From NCBI GenBank assembly GCA_019722365.1, contig JADFUC010001190.1:62001-126000 (forward strand): DNA of 64,000 bases, given 5' to 3'. This DNA comes from Lithospermum erythrorhizon. Lineage: Eukaryota; Streptophyta; Magnoliopsida; Boraginales; Boraginaceae. The notes below the pieces were generated by a model that did not search any database, was not told the DNA's origin, and saw only the letters and a program-made list of their open reading frames with translations. Within the stretch, counting starts at the first letter, position 1. Every line of letters starts with the position of its first letter. Below, piece by piece: positions 12,312 to 23,958 of the stretch. Both the position numbers and the translations under genes were made by a program.

Positions 12312-15300
12312 ATGCAAGGCAATATCATTGAACCTCAAGTTGCAACAGTGAAAATGACAGAAGAGAAAGGTAACCTGATGAATGATGGTATGATGAGTCT
12401 CAAACCTATTAAAACAAAGATGGAGAAGAAATATGGAGTTTGTGCTGAAGAAACAGAAGATGCTTTGCTAAGTCCATCATCTCGTATGTTTCATGAACCA
12501 AATTACAACGTTCATATCTTAGGAATCATAGGCTGGAGAGCCCCCGAAGTTCTGAATTGGGATCTCATCAAGGAGAATTTGGCTAATACTATGCTTAAGC
12601 AACCACGCTTTTCAAGTTTGCAGGTAACCTATTATCAGGATAACATCATGTTGACATGCTTGCGTTCATTCATTATCATCCCACCATATACTACTAATTA
12701 TATACGAACTTTATTTGCTAACCTATATATATAGTTGATTATTTTAGTAATAGTTTCTTGTTATTTTTTACTTTCTGAAGGCAATCTTTTATTTGTGTTG
12801 GCCTTCTTAAGATTCATTCATTTTATTGTTTTGTTTACTCCTATTTTCATTAGTCGCGAAGTTGGTATTTACTTGAAAATGATAAAACTTGAATTGCTTT
12901 TCAAACCTCTGAGTCTCCAACTAAAGTATATTCTTACTAATTAACAAAACAACCTAATAGTAACAATTTGAATATGTATAATAGGTGGCTGATAAGAAAG
13001 ATGGAAGGAAAATAAGATGGGTTCCAACAGAAGTGGACTTAGACAACCATATAATCATTCCAAACTTGGAGTTGAGCAACTACTCATCAGCAGATGAATT
13101 AGTTGATGATTACATAACTACCCTTAGCAAGACACCAATGGACATGTCCAAACCATTATGGGAAATCCATGTTCTTCAACTTAAGTCACCCTCAAATTCA
13201 TACAGTGTATTTCGTTTTCATCATTCACTTGGTGATGGTGTGTCTTTAGTACAAATCCTCCTTTCTTGTACTCGCAAAACCTCAGACCCTGATAGCCCTC
13301 CGGACTTACCAATCCCTAACATAAGGAAAATGAACCGGCAAGGGAAAAGTGAGGGGTACTTATGGAATAGTCTCATGAAGATGTGGTTTATTCTTCGACT
13401 GTTTGTTAATACCATGATTGATATTACATTGTTTTTTGCAACTGCCTTGATGTTGTTGCGTGACTCGGAAACACCAATTAGAAGTTCTAAAGTCGATAAT
13501 GATTCAGCTCATAGGAGATTCATACATTGTTCTGTCAGTCTTGATGATGTTAAAGTGGTGAAGAGTGCAACAAATTCGGTAAGTCCCAGCTCACCTATTA
13601 GTAGTTTACTAGTTTAGTGTACTATAGTAATCACAATTTCAACAAAAAATCATTAAATACACTAGAAATGTAAACGACTAGATAAAAGAGTACAGTCGAA
13701 TGTTTTATTAAAACACTTCATAGCATTTAAGGATTATTAACATGTGAACTACTACCTCAGTATATTATAAATCCTTAATCATTAGACCAAAATATGTATA
13801 CAAGTAAAGAAAATTGGAAGAAGTATATTAATTCAAAATGACCAACTAACATTCAACGTGCCCTTTAGTTTAAGAGGGCTATCCTAATTGTAATATGAGT
13901 AGCTACCTAACAAAGAGATACACAATCAATTTCAATAACTAAATGAACCAAGCAAATAATAAGATGCAGATTTTAATTAAACACTGTGAAACTACTCAAA
14001 TTCGCAGACTGTGAACGATGTGGTATTAGGTGTGGTGCAAGCTGGCTTGTCTCGCTACTTTACTAGACGATATGGTGAGCGTTAATAATACAGTATTATT
14101 CTTGTTTCTTCTCATTTTACTTATCATACATATCATTTTTATACGGAGTATATTTCTAGAAAATCAACTAGCTAGAGCCTATCATATTATAATGCACTTT
14201 TATCTTTTATAGCCAACCTTTATCATTTATCTATATATATTACTCCGTATATCATTAGTCATTACATTATAAATTTATATCATCTATAAAACGAGAACCT
14301 TTTATTGAACGACCCGCCTGTGTCGTACGTCCCTGGAGTGCTAATCGCCCCAAATCTCGACACCGTAGCCACCAATCGATTGACGACTCAATTTTCAAAA
14401 AAGAACTGCCTCAAACAACCTCAATAAAATAATAATATACAACCTATTAAAAACACCTTTAAAAAGAATCCATCGCGTATTCCTAACTACATAACAACAA
14501 TCAACATACAACAAACCTCCAAAAATCTCAAAATATATCTCTACAAACGACAAGTATCTCAAAATAACAACTATGTAGACGACAACTACATTCCAACAAA
14601 ATAAAAGCAGACTGGAGGACCAATCACACCAGCCACCTAAGCTTTAAGGCACAAAAACACCTGAACAATCTCGGAGACTTTCGAACAAGACCACCGGCCA
14701 ACCCAAGAATGAAATTGCCGCCCATAATGAAAAAGCGCGTAGTCAAGTAAGCCCAATGAATATATATCTCAAGAATGAAATCAACTCCCAATTACGCAAT
14801 AAATAAGACCAAAGAAACGAGATATCAAGATAATGCATGTATGTCGATACATGATATTATTCAACTTAAGAACTTAATATAAAGTCACTGCAATTTCTCA
14901 TTATCATTTTCATATGTTCATAAATTATTAGCCAGCGTAGTTTTCCAAAACGATTAAGAATCAACAATAACATATATCTCAAGAAAAACCAGAATACGCA
15001 CAAACCAATCTAATCTCTACTCTATCCACAAACAATGACGATACCAAACCTCAACAACCCAACCAACTCAACAACAAGATCAACTCAACAATAAGATCAA
15101 CTCAACAACTCTATCAACTCAACAACTCACAACCTCAACAACCCTACAACTCGCAGATAAGTCCCAGTTTCTACAACTAACGCGCATATAATCAACCTCA
15201 ACCTCACAGGGAGAAACTTAATATGCTCGCTTCTATTACAGTTTCATCACCTAATCGTAACGGGGTTCGGCAATCACCGAATCGTCACTGGGACACAGAC

Positions 15301-17740
15301 AACCTTACCAAACGTATCTATAACGAAGCAAAGATAACGGACAAATCAACTCAACCGACAACATCAACTCAAATACAACTCTTCCTAATACGACTCAACA
15401 ACTCCTACAACACTGCATTTACTCCATAGACCACAAACACAACGCAACGACTAACCCACAACGCATAATCAACATATAATTCAACACAAAATCACATATA
15501 TACACATTATTATCCGTAATCAAATAGTTAATCAACACCCAGATGATACTCACCTCTGGCTAGCTAAACGAAACTCCGCAATCACAACAACGGACCTTTC
15601 CACCGACAACGCCTAAAAATATTCAAAATTATAATTACTACTTATAATATAACATTCTACCCATATATAATCTCATATCGATACTCCCAAAACCCAAAAA
15701 AAGTTCCCCTATCACCTTATTCCAACTCGAAGCCGCAACCTTTCCTATTAATGATCGAGCCTCCAATTAATCAGCTTCCAGCTGGGCCCTACGCTCCTAT
15801 ATTAACAACTAATCATCACATTTCTAACCATCTTTAATCTCAAATCAATTCACTATCCAACTTACAAAACTCATAATATCCGAACATTCTCTAATCACCT
15901 AAAAATCACAACTTACACCTCAAAACAACCTTAATAAAAGTCCAAGAGTACACTTCTATCATTTAAAACCATTTAGAAAAAGTCAACAAAAGTCAACGAA
16001 AAGTCAACTATAATCATAACATTTTTCACCCTCAAGAATCGATAATTATTACCTCTTATACGATAATCTAAGCCTTTAAACCAGAATTCTATAACATAAT
16101 AAATATCAAGCGCCAAAGTTTCAATCTAAATTCTAAAAAGTTAACATCCTCAAACTCAAGCAAATACTCCAAAAGATTTGGAATCTTCTTACCTTTAAAA
16201 CGTAGAGAATGATCGGCGAACTCTCCTGCGAAATTTTGCACTGTGCTCGCAAAACGGTAAGTTAAAATCTAAAATTTTTAAGTGAAAAATAGTTATGAGT
16301 TCGCCAAGCTCTTGATGAAAGAAGAAAAGACGAGTAATGACGCATACGCATTTTGATAAAGATAAAGAAAGTTTCGCTGGGTCCGCGACAAAATATCTTA
16401 AGTTAGCCACATTTTCTCTCGCTCGCTTTCTGCTTGGGTCATTCTGCTTAACAACACAACCGTAACACAATTTAACTTCTAACCCCAAATAATATTACCA
16501 TAATACTCATACTTTTAACGAAGCTTATTACATTTTATACATACCATTGACAGGTGAGGGAGAGGATGACAAGAAAGATCAGGCAGAGAAAGCCAATAAG
16601 ATCCCAAAAGGAACTAAATGTAGAGCAACTGTCCTGATTAATTTACGACCCCTTATGGCTATGAATGTGAGTGCTACGAATTTTATTACTATCTCCATTT
16701 AAAAAAATATTGTAAAGTTTATTTTTTAGTATCCAGGAAAATAAGAAATATATAACTTAGCACGTCTGATAATAAACTTTATTCATCAGGCTTCGAATGA
16801 AATGACCGAGAACCATATCCGATTAGGGAATTGCTTTGGATTCGTCCTTCTTCCTTTGAAGATTTCCAAAGGAAATAATAACCCTCTTCATTATGTTAGC
16901 CTTGCCAAATCTACAATGGACCGCAAGAAACAATCTCTTGAAGTCATTTTAACATCTTATGTCTTCGACATGGTACTCAACATCTTTGGGTTCAAGGTAT
17001 ATATATAGTATATTTAAGTATAGTTTTCGAATGTTGTATTTGACTCTGACAATATGATTAGTAGTAATTAATCTATAGCTTATAACTATAAGTAACTAAT
17101 TTGTAGAAAAAACTCCCAAAAAAATTAAGTTATTTCAAATGGATTAATAACGGTTACCTAGTTAATTACTTGGTCATGACAACTTAAACCCTCCTTTTTC
17201 GATTAGATATGAAACGTCTTACTGCTACAGTACTACCCTGTCTACAGTCTACACTTTGATTTTGCCAGTAAAAATCAAAGAATCCTTGAATTATATTTTC
17301 ATTCTACTGGACCAAGTAACCGAGGCAAGTGTACATGCAGGCAGCAGCTAGTCTTGCTAGGAGAGTACCTTTGCAGACAACATTGTCATTCTCAAATGTA
17401 ATGGGTCCTAGAGAAGAGATTAGCTTCTGTGGGTATCCAATGACTTTCTTAGCTGCCACATGTTATGGTCAACCTACGGTAAACAATTAAGACTTCAACT
17501 CATATTGCCTTATATATCAGTGGATGGAACTATATATGTAAACTAGAATAATTGAATTTGTTGCAGCCTTTGATGATTCATGTGGTTAGCTATACGAATA
17601 AATTAACATTCGCAATATCAGTGGACGAGAGGACCATTCCTGATCCATACAAGTTTGGTGATGATTTTGTGGACTCACTTCAAGATATGAAGAGAGCTGT
17701 GTTGGCCTCAACCACCACCACTGCGCCGTTGCGCATATAG
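12312..17740 (+). CDS. WSD1-like: WSD1-type wax ester synthase/diacylglycerol acyltransferase, 7 exons
   Basis: Read exons: 12312-12623, 12985-13578, 14008-14074, 16554-16666, 16790-16996, 17341-17478 and 17567-17740; every join keeps frame and uses GT-AG. The product is 534 residues, a little longer than the roughly 480 of Arabidopsis WSD1 because of an N-terminal extension of about 50. The family esterifies fatty alcohols (and diacylglycerol) with acyl-CoA at the ER, for cuticular wax or neutral lipid. Visible landmarks are LSPSSRMF near residue 53, PLWE at 161-164, the active-site HHSLGDG at 183-189 (HHxxxDG), a hydrophobic segment at about 237-262, NDVVLG at 305-310, and a C-terminal WES_acyltransf part with SNVMGP and YTNKLTFAISVDE. 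The frame is open throughout and the active site is intact. Its upstream region is an LTR, and intron 3 (2.5 kb) holds an insertion. Substrate preference cannot be read from sequence. Confidence 0.9.
14138..14253. repeat. Short inverted-repeat element (MITE-like)
   Basis: TATACGGAGTATAT at the left is mirrored by ATATATTACTCCGTATAT at the right, about 100 bp apart. TACGGAGTA/TACTCCGTA is the same end motif that recurs around 17815, 20425, 20443, 32770 and 63578. It looks like a tiny or internally deleted MITE, inside intron 3 of the WSD-type gene. Confidence 0.45.
14283..16190. repeat. G-poor insertion within intron 3 of the WSD-type gene
   Basis: Intron 3 runs 14075-16553, while the other introns of this gene are 80-430 bp. 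Most of the excess is DNA in which the plus strand is dominated by A and C, with few G. Between about 15050 and 15180 it degenerates into repeats of CAACTCAA(CAA). No coding motif was found on either strand. Strong strand asymmetry suggests part of one transposable element inserted in one orientation, but class and ends are undetermined. Normal splice sites flank the intron. Confidence 0.5.
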
Positions 17741-17960
17741 GTTATGGCTCATTTATAGTTTTGTGAGAGTAAATTTGCAATTATTCTGCACTCAATGCAA
17801 ATTGACTTCCTTATTACTCCGTATTAAACTCATGTATGTTCACTCTATCCAAGTGTCAGGCAAAAACTTATGAATAATCCCTTCTACAACTATTAGTTTA
17901 TTATTCTATCTTCAAGAAAATACGTTTTTGATTCTCCTTCTTTCAACGCACCAACATCAT

Positions 17961-18033
17961 GGGGATGTAGCTCATATGGTAGAGCGCTCGCTTCGCATGC
18001 GAGAGGCACGGGGTTTGATTCCCCGCATTTTAG
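17961..18033 (+). tRNA. tRNA-Ala (anticodon CGC), probably a pseudogene
   Basis: The 73-base cloverleaf is nearly complete: D stem GCTC/GAGC, anticodon stem CTCGC/GCGAG around the loop TTCGCAT (anticodon CGC, alanine), and T stem CGGGG/CCCCG. Two defects argue against function. The T loop reads TTTGATT, so the universally conserved C56 is T. The 3' side of the acceptor stem reads CATTTTA instead of the CATCTCC expected, leaving three G-T wobbles and one mismatch against GGGGATG. All the changes are C-to-T or similar, as in decay of methylated DNA. It stands 220 bp behind the WSD-type gene. Confidence 0.75.
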
Positions 18034-19968
18034 TTTTTTGTTTCCAGCACTCAAACAAACCGGTAAAGATCCCAAGTTTGTATTAATCCACAATAATCCT
18101 TGAAGTTACATGCATGAATATTGTACATTTGATCCTTGATCCTTCATCCTTATAATTTTATAAACACTAGTACGGAGGGACGTGCGTTGCACGTGAGTTT
18201 TGTTATAATTATAAACGGATACAAAAAAATAAAATAGAAATATCATGCTTTCTGTGTAAATTTATACTCGCTCGTAGGATTTTAGATTTTGGGGGGGAAA
18301 ATGGTGAAGTGTTGACTTATTCTGGCGGGGACCATTTCGGCAATTCGCTCGATTATGCAATGAATAGACTATTTTAAATTCTAAAAAATATTATTATTCT
18401 AAAACTATGAAATCATTGGAATTGAAAATATTGTTTATCTGTTATAGGGATATAGTACAGAATCATATAGTGTTTGTGATTAAAAATAGATGTTAAAGAA
18501 AAGCTGGGTTAACATAAGTGGCTCAAAGGGCATATGAGAAGAATATATGATTATACCAAACGGTAGAAGAAAGATAAAAACTCCAATGGCACGAAGAAGG
18601 GCAACATCTGTTAGAGCAGTGGCATATGTTTTAGCATCGAGTTGTCCGTATTAATCGTTAAGAAAGCCGGTTTCTCAAAGAAGTCCCGTCCACGCGATAC
18701 AAGCAAGCCGGTACTTAAGACTTATGTTCACTCAACATATAGTAGCTAACCACATCACCTCGTGAGGAGTTAGAAAGGGAATTGCATCGCTGCATCACCC
18801 ATCGGAGTCAAATTCGATATTAAAGTTCCTCTTTAATATTGCTATTTAAAAGGTAAAAAATATTGTAATAGTGGAAATAAAATTATGGAAGAAATAAACA
18901 ATAAAAATTGAAGAAAATATTGTTTAGCTGAAACTATGAAAGCATCGAAATCTACATATTCTAAATTCAATCATTAAACTTGATTACTACATAATTAAAA
19001 TTTCGCCTTCTTTATCTTTTTTATGAAAGTTGATATCTTCTACGTATTCGTCTCCTCCTCATCAAGACATCAATCGATTATGTCGATTTCATGTCATTTT
19101 TCTTTGTCGGGTCTTCCTCTTTTTTTCTTTGCCAGTATTTTTGTCTTCTTTCTCTTTTGATATTTCGCCGCTTCCTCTTCATTTGTTTGGTCAGTTTACA
19201 TCTTTTTCCGTGAGCCGCACTTCTTCGACTATGGTAGTGAATTCGTGTCTCACGTTGGTCTTTCAACTTAACGAGAGTTGGTATTCTCAAAAATAGTTGA
19301 ATTAAGTTTTTTGTACCACTGTGAACCTAATTTTTCCTGGAATGTAAATTTGATGTCATGATTGTAAATTTATTATATATATTGTCCTAAATATGACATT
19401 AACACTATAAATATATACCTTGTTTATAGATTCTATGTATTTGTCCACTAGACAACCGACATGTAGTTTTCTCTCCAGCTTTTTCCAAACATAATAATGA
19501 TGCAACACGACCGTAGATCTAACTTCTAACTTCACTATGTATCTGTTAATTATTGGAGGAAAAAATAATTAATAGAAGGTCCACTACGAGCATGAAATTT
19601 CAGTGAAGGGGGCAACTCATAAAATTTTGGAGCTTATTTCAATGAACCAAAATTACAGAATGATGAATGGTATTATTCCAAATTCATAGAATTATTTGAT
19701 TAAAACTTTATTATGAGAAAAGTAAAAAGAATCGGGCTAATTCTAATTTGGAATTGAAAATAAGTGGGAAAATGAAATACGCAAGTTGGATCCGTAAAAT
19801 TTTAAAGTCATACATAATTCATAATGCCAAAAGGAACTTCATTCTATATATATATTGTAACACGTACGATCTCGACACCTCCGTATGAGATGTTACTTTT
19901 AACATAGGGAGTATATATGTAAAAGAAAACAATGAACTCATAATTATTTGCAAATAATAACATCATAC
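18034..19968. other. Intergenic AT-rich DNA with repeat ends
   Basis: No gene is seen. At about 18180-18195 there is the self-complementary stretch ACGTGCGTTGCACGT, a word often found at ends of plant repeats; a related ACGTTGCGTGAC occurs at about 53618. A slightly GC-richer piece at about 18620-18830 is not identified. Open frames at 19030-19296 overlap on opposite strands and are low-complexity (CT-rich), so I do not call them. Confidence 0.4.
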
Positions 19969-20318
19969 CTTGGTATTTCTTGTATATTTGTTGCTCCACA
20001 CTTTTCACAAGTTGATTGACTGACCGACTTGGTCACTGATTTGTTGCAGTTTTTGCAGGAGGAATACCAAGGCTTTAGCTTGTTACGTATTTGTTCCACT
20101 GTTGCTCTAAAGCGATATGTCTTTTCCTGTAACGAAAGTTTATGTTATTCAAATGTTAGTTCAAAATCTCTTTTTAAGTTGTGTCTAGTGTTCTTACATC
20201 AGCGAGCATCTGGCTCTCTCAATGATGTCTTCAAGTGTTAATTCTTCAACTCCATTCATTCTGCTTGATATTGCTATTTGTTTCATATCTTTTCCTTCCA
20301 TACTGACTTTATACCTGT
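19969..20318 (-). pseudogene. RPA1-like C-terminal OB-fold with zinc ribbon (Helitron cargo type)
   Basis: Two exons can be read on the minus strand. The first, about 20199-20318, encodes MEGKDMKQIAISS...VEELTLEDIIERARCS. The second, 19969-20126, starts after a CAG acceptor and encodes KTYRFRATVEQI, KPWYSSCKNCNKSV, then CEKCGATNIQEIPR. The arrangement WYSSCxxCxK ... CxxCG ... PRY is the zinc-ribbon of the C-terminal DNA-binding domain of the RPA 70 kDa subunit. The N-terminal domains are not seen and the joining phase between the two exons is unclear, so I treat it as a fragment. It follows a Helitron helicase on the same strand; plant Helitrons often carry RPA1-like genes in this position. 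Confidence 0.65.
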
Positions 20319-21812
20319 TTTATATATATCCATAAGAATCAGTGATGTTGGACTTGATTAGCTGATAATCACTTCGAACAATCAATAGAAGTCAATAAGT
20401 CAATTGCTTGGTCCAACATGCATGCTATATACGGAGTATATGTTATACGGAGTGGACTTATTTGACCATATTATTACCACTGGTTACATAAACAACACTC
20501 CCACAAACCTATACAAACTATATTACTTAACATTTGTAATCAAATTCTAAGCTTAAGTAGTCATACTAAATTTAATAGAAATGAATAAGGTTTTCAGAGA
20601 ATTTGTGAGAGAATCAAGACTAAGCAAGCACTAAGAATAGTCTCTACCAGGATACTCTCTCTCTCTCTACGCTTAAAAATAATTATTAAAGAAATTGTTT
20701 AAATATACTTACCACTTCATTAGCTTTTTTGTTTCTTTGCAAGTTGGGTCTATCTCCAGTGTTGTTGCATTGGTTGTTTGCACTTGAATTAATCATGTTT
20801 TTTCTCCAATATTGTAATTGTGAGAACACACTTTGATGTTAATTATTTAACATCCTAATTTTGTTGTTGAGATTGAAAATAGTGTAGAGTGTATATGTTA
20901 TTTACCATTATAAGTTACTATCTTCATTCTCGATGCAATAACTAATGTATGTTTGGACAATTGTATGTTTGGACAATTTATTCTTCAGAACTTCTCCTTC
21001 TTCAATCGCATAATCATTTCATAAAATTAATTTCATTGTCTCCAACCTATTATAAATGTATAGAATATGATAAGTATATCATGTAAGGTAAATATATGTA
21101 AATAAATAAACTAAGAGTAAAATAAATGGTGCCGGGAGCGGGTCATTCTATGAGTCACCAGACGATTTTTTCTCGTGGTCATAGAATTGGTGATGTTCAT
21201 CAAGGGTTGTTATTGGCTCAAACGTATGTATAGGATCATGATCTATAGTTGACCTTCGTTGCGCCAAGGAATTGGCTCTTCATCAATCTTCTACTTTCAT
21301 TTATTCATTTCTTCTTCCTCAAGAATGCATACATTCCTTAAACTCTCAGATATTCTTTGATTTTCCCACCCCTTCCTTTTGTGCAACCTTAGCTTCCCCA
21401 TAATATACACATTTCAACTAATCAATAATCCTCAACAAAAAACAGATGACAACATTTAGTATTGTTCCTACCCACCAGAGTTTAATAGTCTAAGATCCAA
21501 TCTCAATCCAAACTCATCTTTAATCTTCCTTATTCAAGGGACTTGAATGTGAAAAATGATAGAACACAACTCGTAGAAAGAAGAATAATACTAAATTTAT
21601 GGAAGTCAATTTCATTATGTGAAAAATAGCTAGAAACACAATTATGGTTATGTAATCTTATATATAGAAGTCAACGCGATACGGTTTTTTTCCGGGTTCA
21701 CTTTGGCAATCGTATTATATTTTATTACTCAATTATGGTTAGAAGCGAATATGTTACCCGCTTCTAAGAACTTTGTTTCGCCGCTTTGTCGAGTCCGGGC
21801 TTGATAAGTACT
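20319..21812. other. Spacer between RPA1-like and helicase pieces, likely Helitron interior
   Basis: AT-rich DNA with a CT microsatellite at about 20659-20672 and two MITE-end words (TACGGAGTA at 20429, TACGGAGT at 20443). A minus-strand open piece at about 20708-20800 (INSSANNQCNNTGDRPNLQ, ending before a GT) could be another exon of the RPA1-like gene but has no diagnostic residues. Confidence 0.35.
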
Positions 21813-23958
21813 TTAGTTTTGTGGACATGTAAGTTCCTCTCGAGCACAAGAACATATAATTGTCCGCGGCGAACACCGACCAGGAAGATAAACGCCACAT
21901 TCGGTATGGGCTTGGTCCCTCGTGCTTGCTAAGTCAAGGCAGAAACAAAGTCCGATAGGAAATTGATTCCTCCCGAATTGAAAATGGGTATCCATCAGCC
22001 TCTCTCTTTTTGGTGTAAGAGGTATTCGCGTATAAACACCTATTTGCCAGCCACAGCCCATCTCAGAATCTCGGCCTGAATTACATTTCTATCAAAGCCC
22101 TTACAAACCATTCGAGTACCATTGCAAAGTCCGTCTGAAGGATCTAAATTTCTCAATAGCATTATGGGGCAATTTTTCTTCAAGACTGGGCCATGTGTTT
22201 TATACCATTCGTTAATGAGTTCAAGAACTCATCTGTATAATAATTGTGTACATCATCAATGGCCTCATCAAAGCTTGTGTAAATCACTTCATCTCCTGGA
22301 AATTTCTCAATCAACATGGCATTTAATTTGTCTACGTGCTCATTTTTAGGGGCAAGTATTGCTCTACTACTCATGTAATCACTTAAATGACCATTAATAT
22401 GAAGAGATGGATATATAAAGATCGGGATGGTGACGTTGTTCGATGCATTATCGCTATCATATTCGACAATCATTTCTTCCGAATTTTGATATTGCCTTCG
22501 TGGTTTGTCAGTTCTGTCCATTACCAACTCGCAACAGAACTTACCAAATTTAGCATCATTTCGCACCCATATCAAGTTGTCAAGACGAATTTCTCCATAA
22601 TATCCCATAAATCAGATGAGACCAAACTCGCATCTATAGTTTGTTGTATTGTACCTTTTGGTACAACTGGTAATACTTGCCTATAATCACCACCAAATAT
22701 AATCACTTTCCCACCAAATGGTAGATTGTTCTTACGAATATCCCTCAATGTTAAATCCAGTGCTTCAATTGCCCATCTTTTGGCCATTGGTGCTTCATCC
22801 CATATAATCAGTTTTGATGTGCGCAACAAATCTGCTAATCCACAATTAATCCTTATGCTACACCTCGATCCATCACGAGCCTCAAGAGGAATTTTGAAAC
22901 GTGAATGGGTTGTGCGTCCTCCAGGTAATATGTGAGCTGCTACTGTCAAGTTGTTGCAATAGCTATTGTATCGCCCCGATCGCATATGTGTTAAGCACCC
23001 ATACAACACGCCTTTCTAGTTCCTCCGTGTCCGGGCCAACTAAAAACTCGCCTAAAATCGCGGTAAAGCTTTTGTCGCTCGATTCAAGTTCTTTTCTGCA
23101 TTAGTATCATCTTCCAGTATTTCAACAGCCATTTCATCTTGAATTTCCGATTTATCATTATGTTGTCTACTTAATTGTGAAAGATCACAATTGGTTAGCT
23201 TTTTTGCCCATATTTTCCAAGAAGAACTTTATGTTTTCAACGCCTTTAGCTTCAGATGATTCCGCCTAATTTACTCACTCTCTACATTTGAAATTCCCCC
23301 TTTTGAAATCCTCTGAGAGTGCATCAAAGTAACTATTCCATAACTTTCTTACATCCGTTGGTTCACAGTGGACCAAAATTGTTGCAAATAATCTTCTTAG
23401 AGCATATGGCATTGAGAAAGTGATGGCTTCATTTAGGCACTCTGAAATGCCTTTGAAGATTCCAACAATCCTCTTCTTTGTGCTGCTTCTTTAAAAGTTG
23501 AACTTCTTACACAATCGATTGTTAACAAATCCTCAAAAGATGTCGAGCCTCTAACATGATTTAACAACCTCAAGTAATATCTTTCTACTTCTACTGGATG
23601 AGCCCCATTTACTCGTCCAATTACTTTCTTGTTTTCTCTGCTATACCACCACCGTCTTTTTTGTTCCAAACATAATGCTCGGGAATTCACGATATAGGTA
23701 TGCTTTTGCTTTAGGATCATTGCGGCACATAGTAAAATACTCCGTAAGCATTGTCTTTGTAATATGATCCCATGCTATAACTTTTCTCAAGTCCTGATTT
23801 GCCCAATATGTGATAAATTGCTTGTTTGGGAGATGGAGTTGTAAGTTAATTACAACAGGATGTATCTCAACGCTCTTCCCCGGTGACGGTATGGCCTTAT
23901 AATTCACCTTGCTAGATGTGGCATTTTCTCTATTCAATGCCGGAGTTTTATCAAACAA
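21813..23958 (-). mobile_element. Helitron helicase, frameshifted and 5'-truncated
   Basis: Minus-strand translation gives segments of a plant Helitron Rep/Hel protein in order. First comes the linker after the Rep nuclease (EIHPVVINLQLHLPNKQFI, then IGRVNGAHPVEVERYYLRLL and RGSTSFEDLLTID, 23433-23958). Then the Pif1/RecD helicase core (LIIWDEAPMAKRWAIEALD and FGGDYRQVLPVVPKG, 22572-23009). Then RAILAPKNEHVDKLN and YYTDEFLNSL (22180-22608), and finally a C-terminal piece with RIPLTP and FPIGLCF (21813-22061). At least three frame changes separate the segments, and the HUH-nuclease (Rep) domain that should precede 23958 is missing. It therefore cannot move itself. The Walker A region between 23010 and 23433 is damaged. 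Helitron ends (5'-TC, 3' hairpin-CTRR) were not found. Confidence 0.85.

Noticed and set aside
14283..16190. CRISPR-like or satellite array in the CAACTCAA repeats
   Set aside because: Units are irregular in length and sequence, there are no unique spacers, and the genome is eukaryotic.
19030..19296. CT-rich open frame with overlapping frame on the other strand
   Set aside because: Low-complexity composition, no start context or motif.
22122..23104. Plus-strand open frames across the Helitron helicase
   Set aside because: They are antisense shadows of the minus-strand helicase segments, which carry the conserved motifs.
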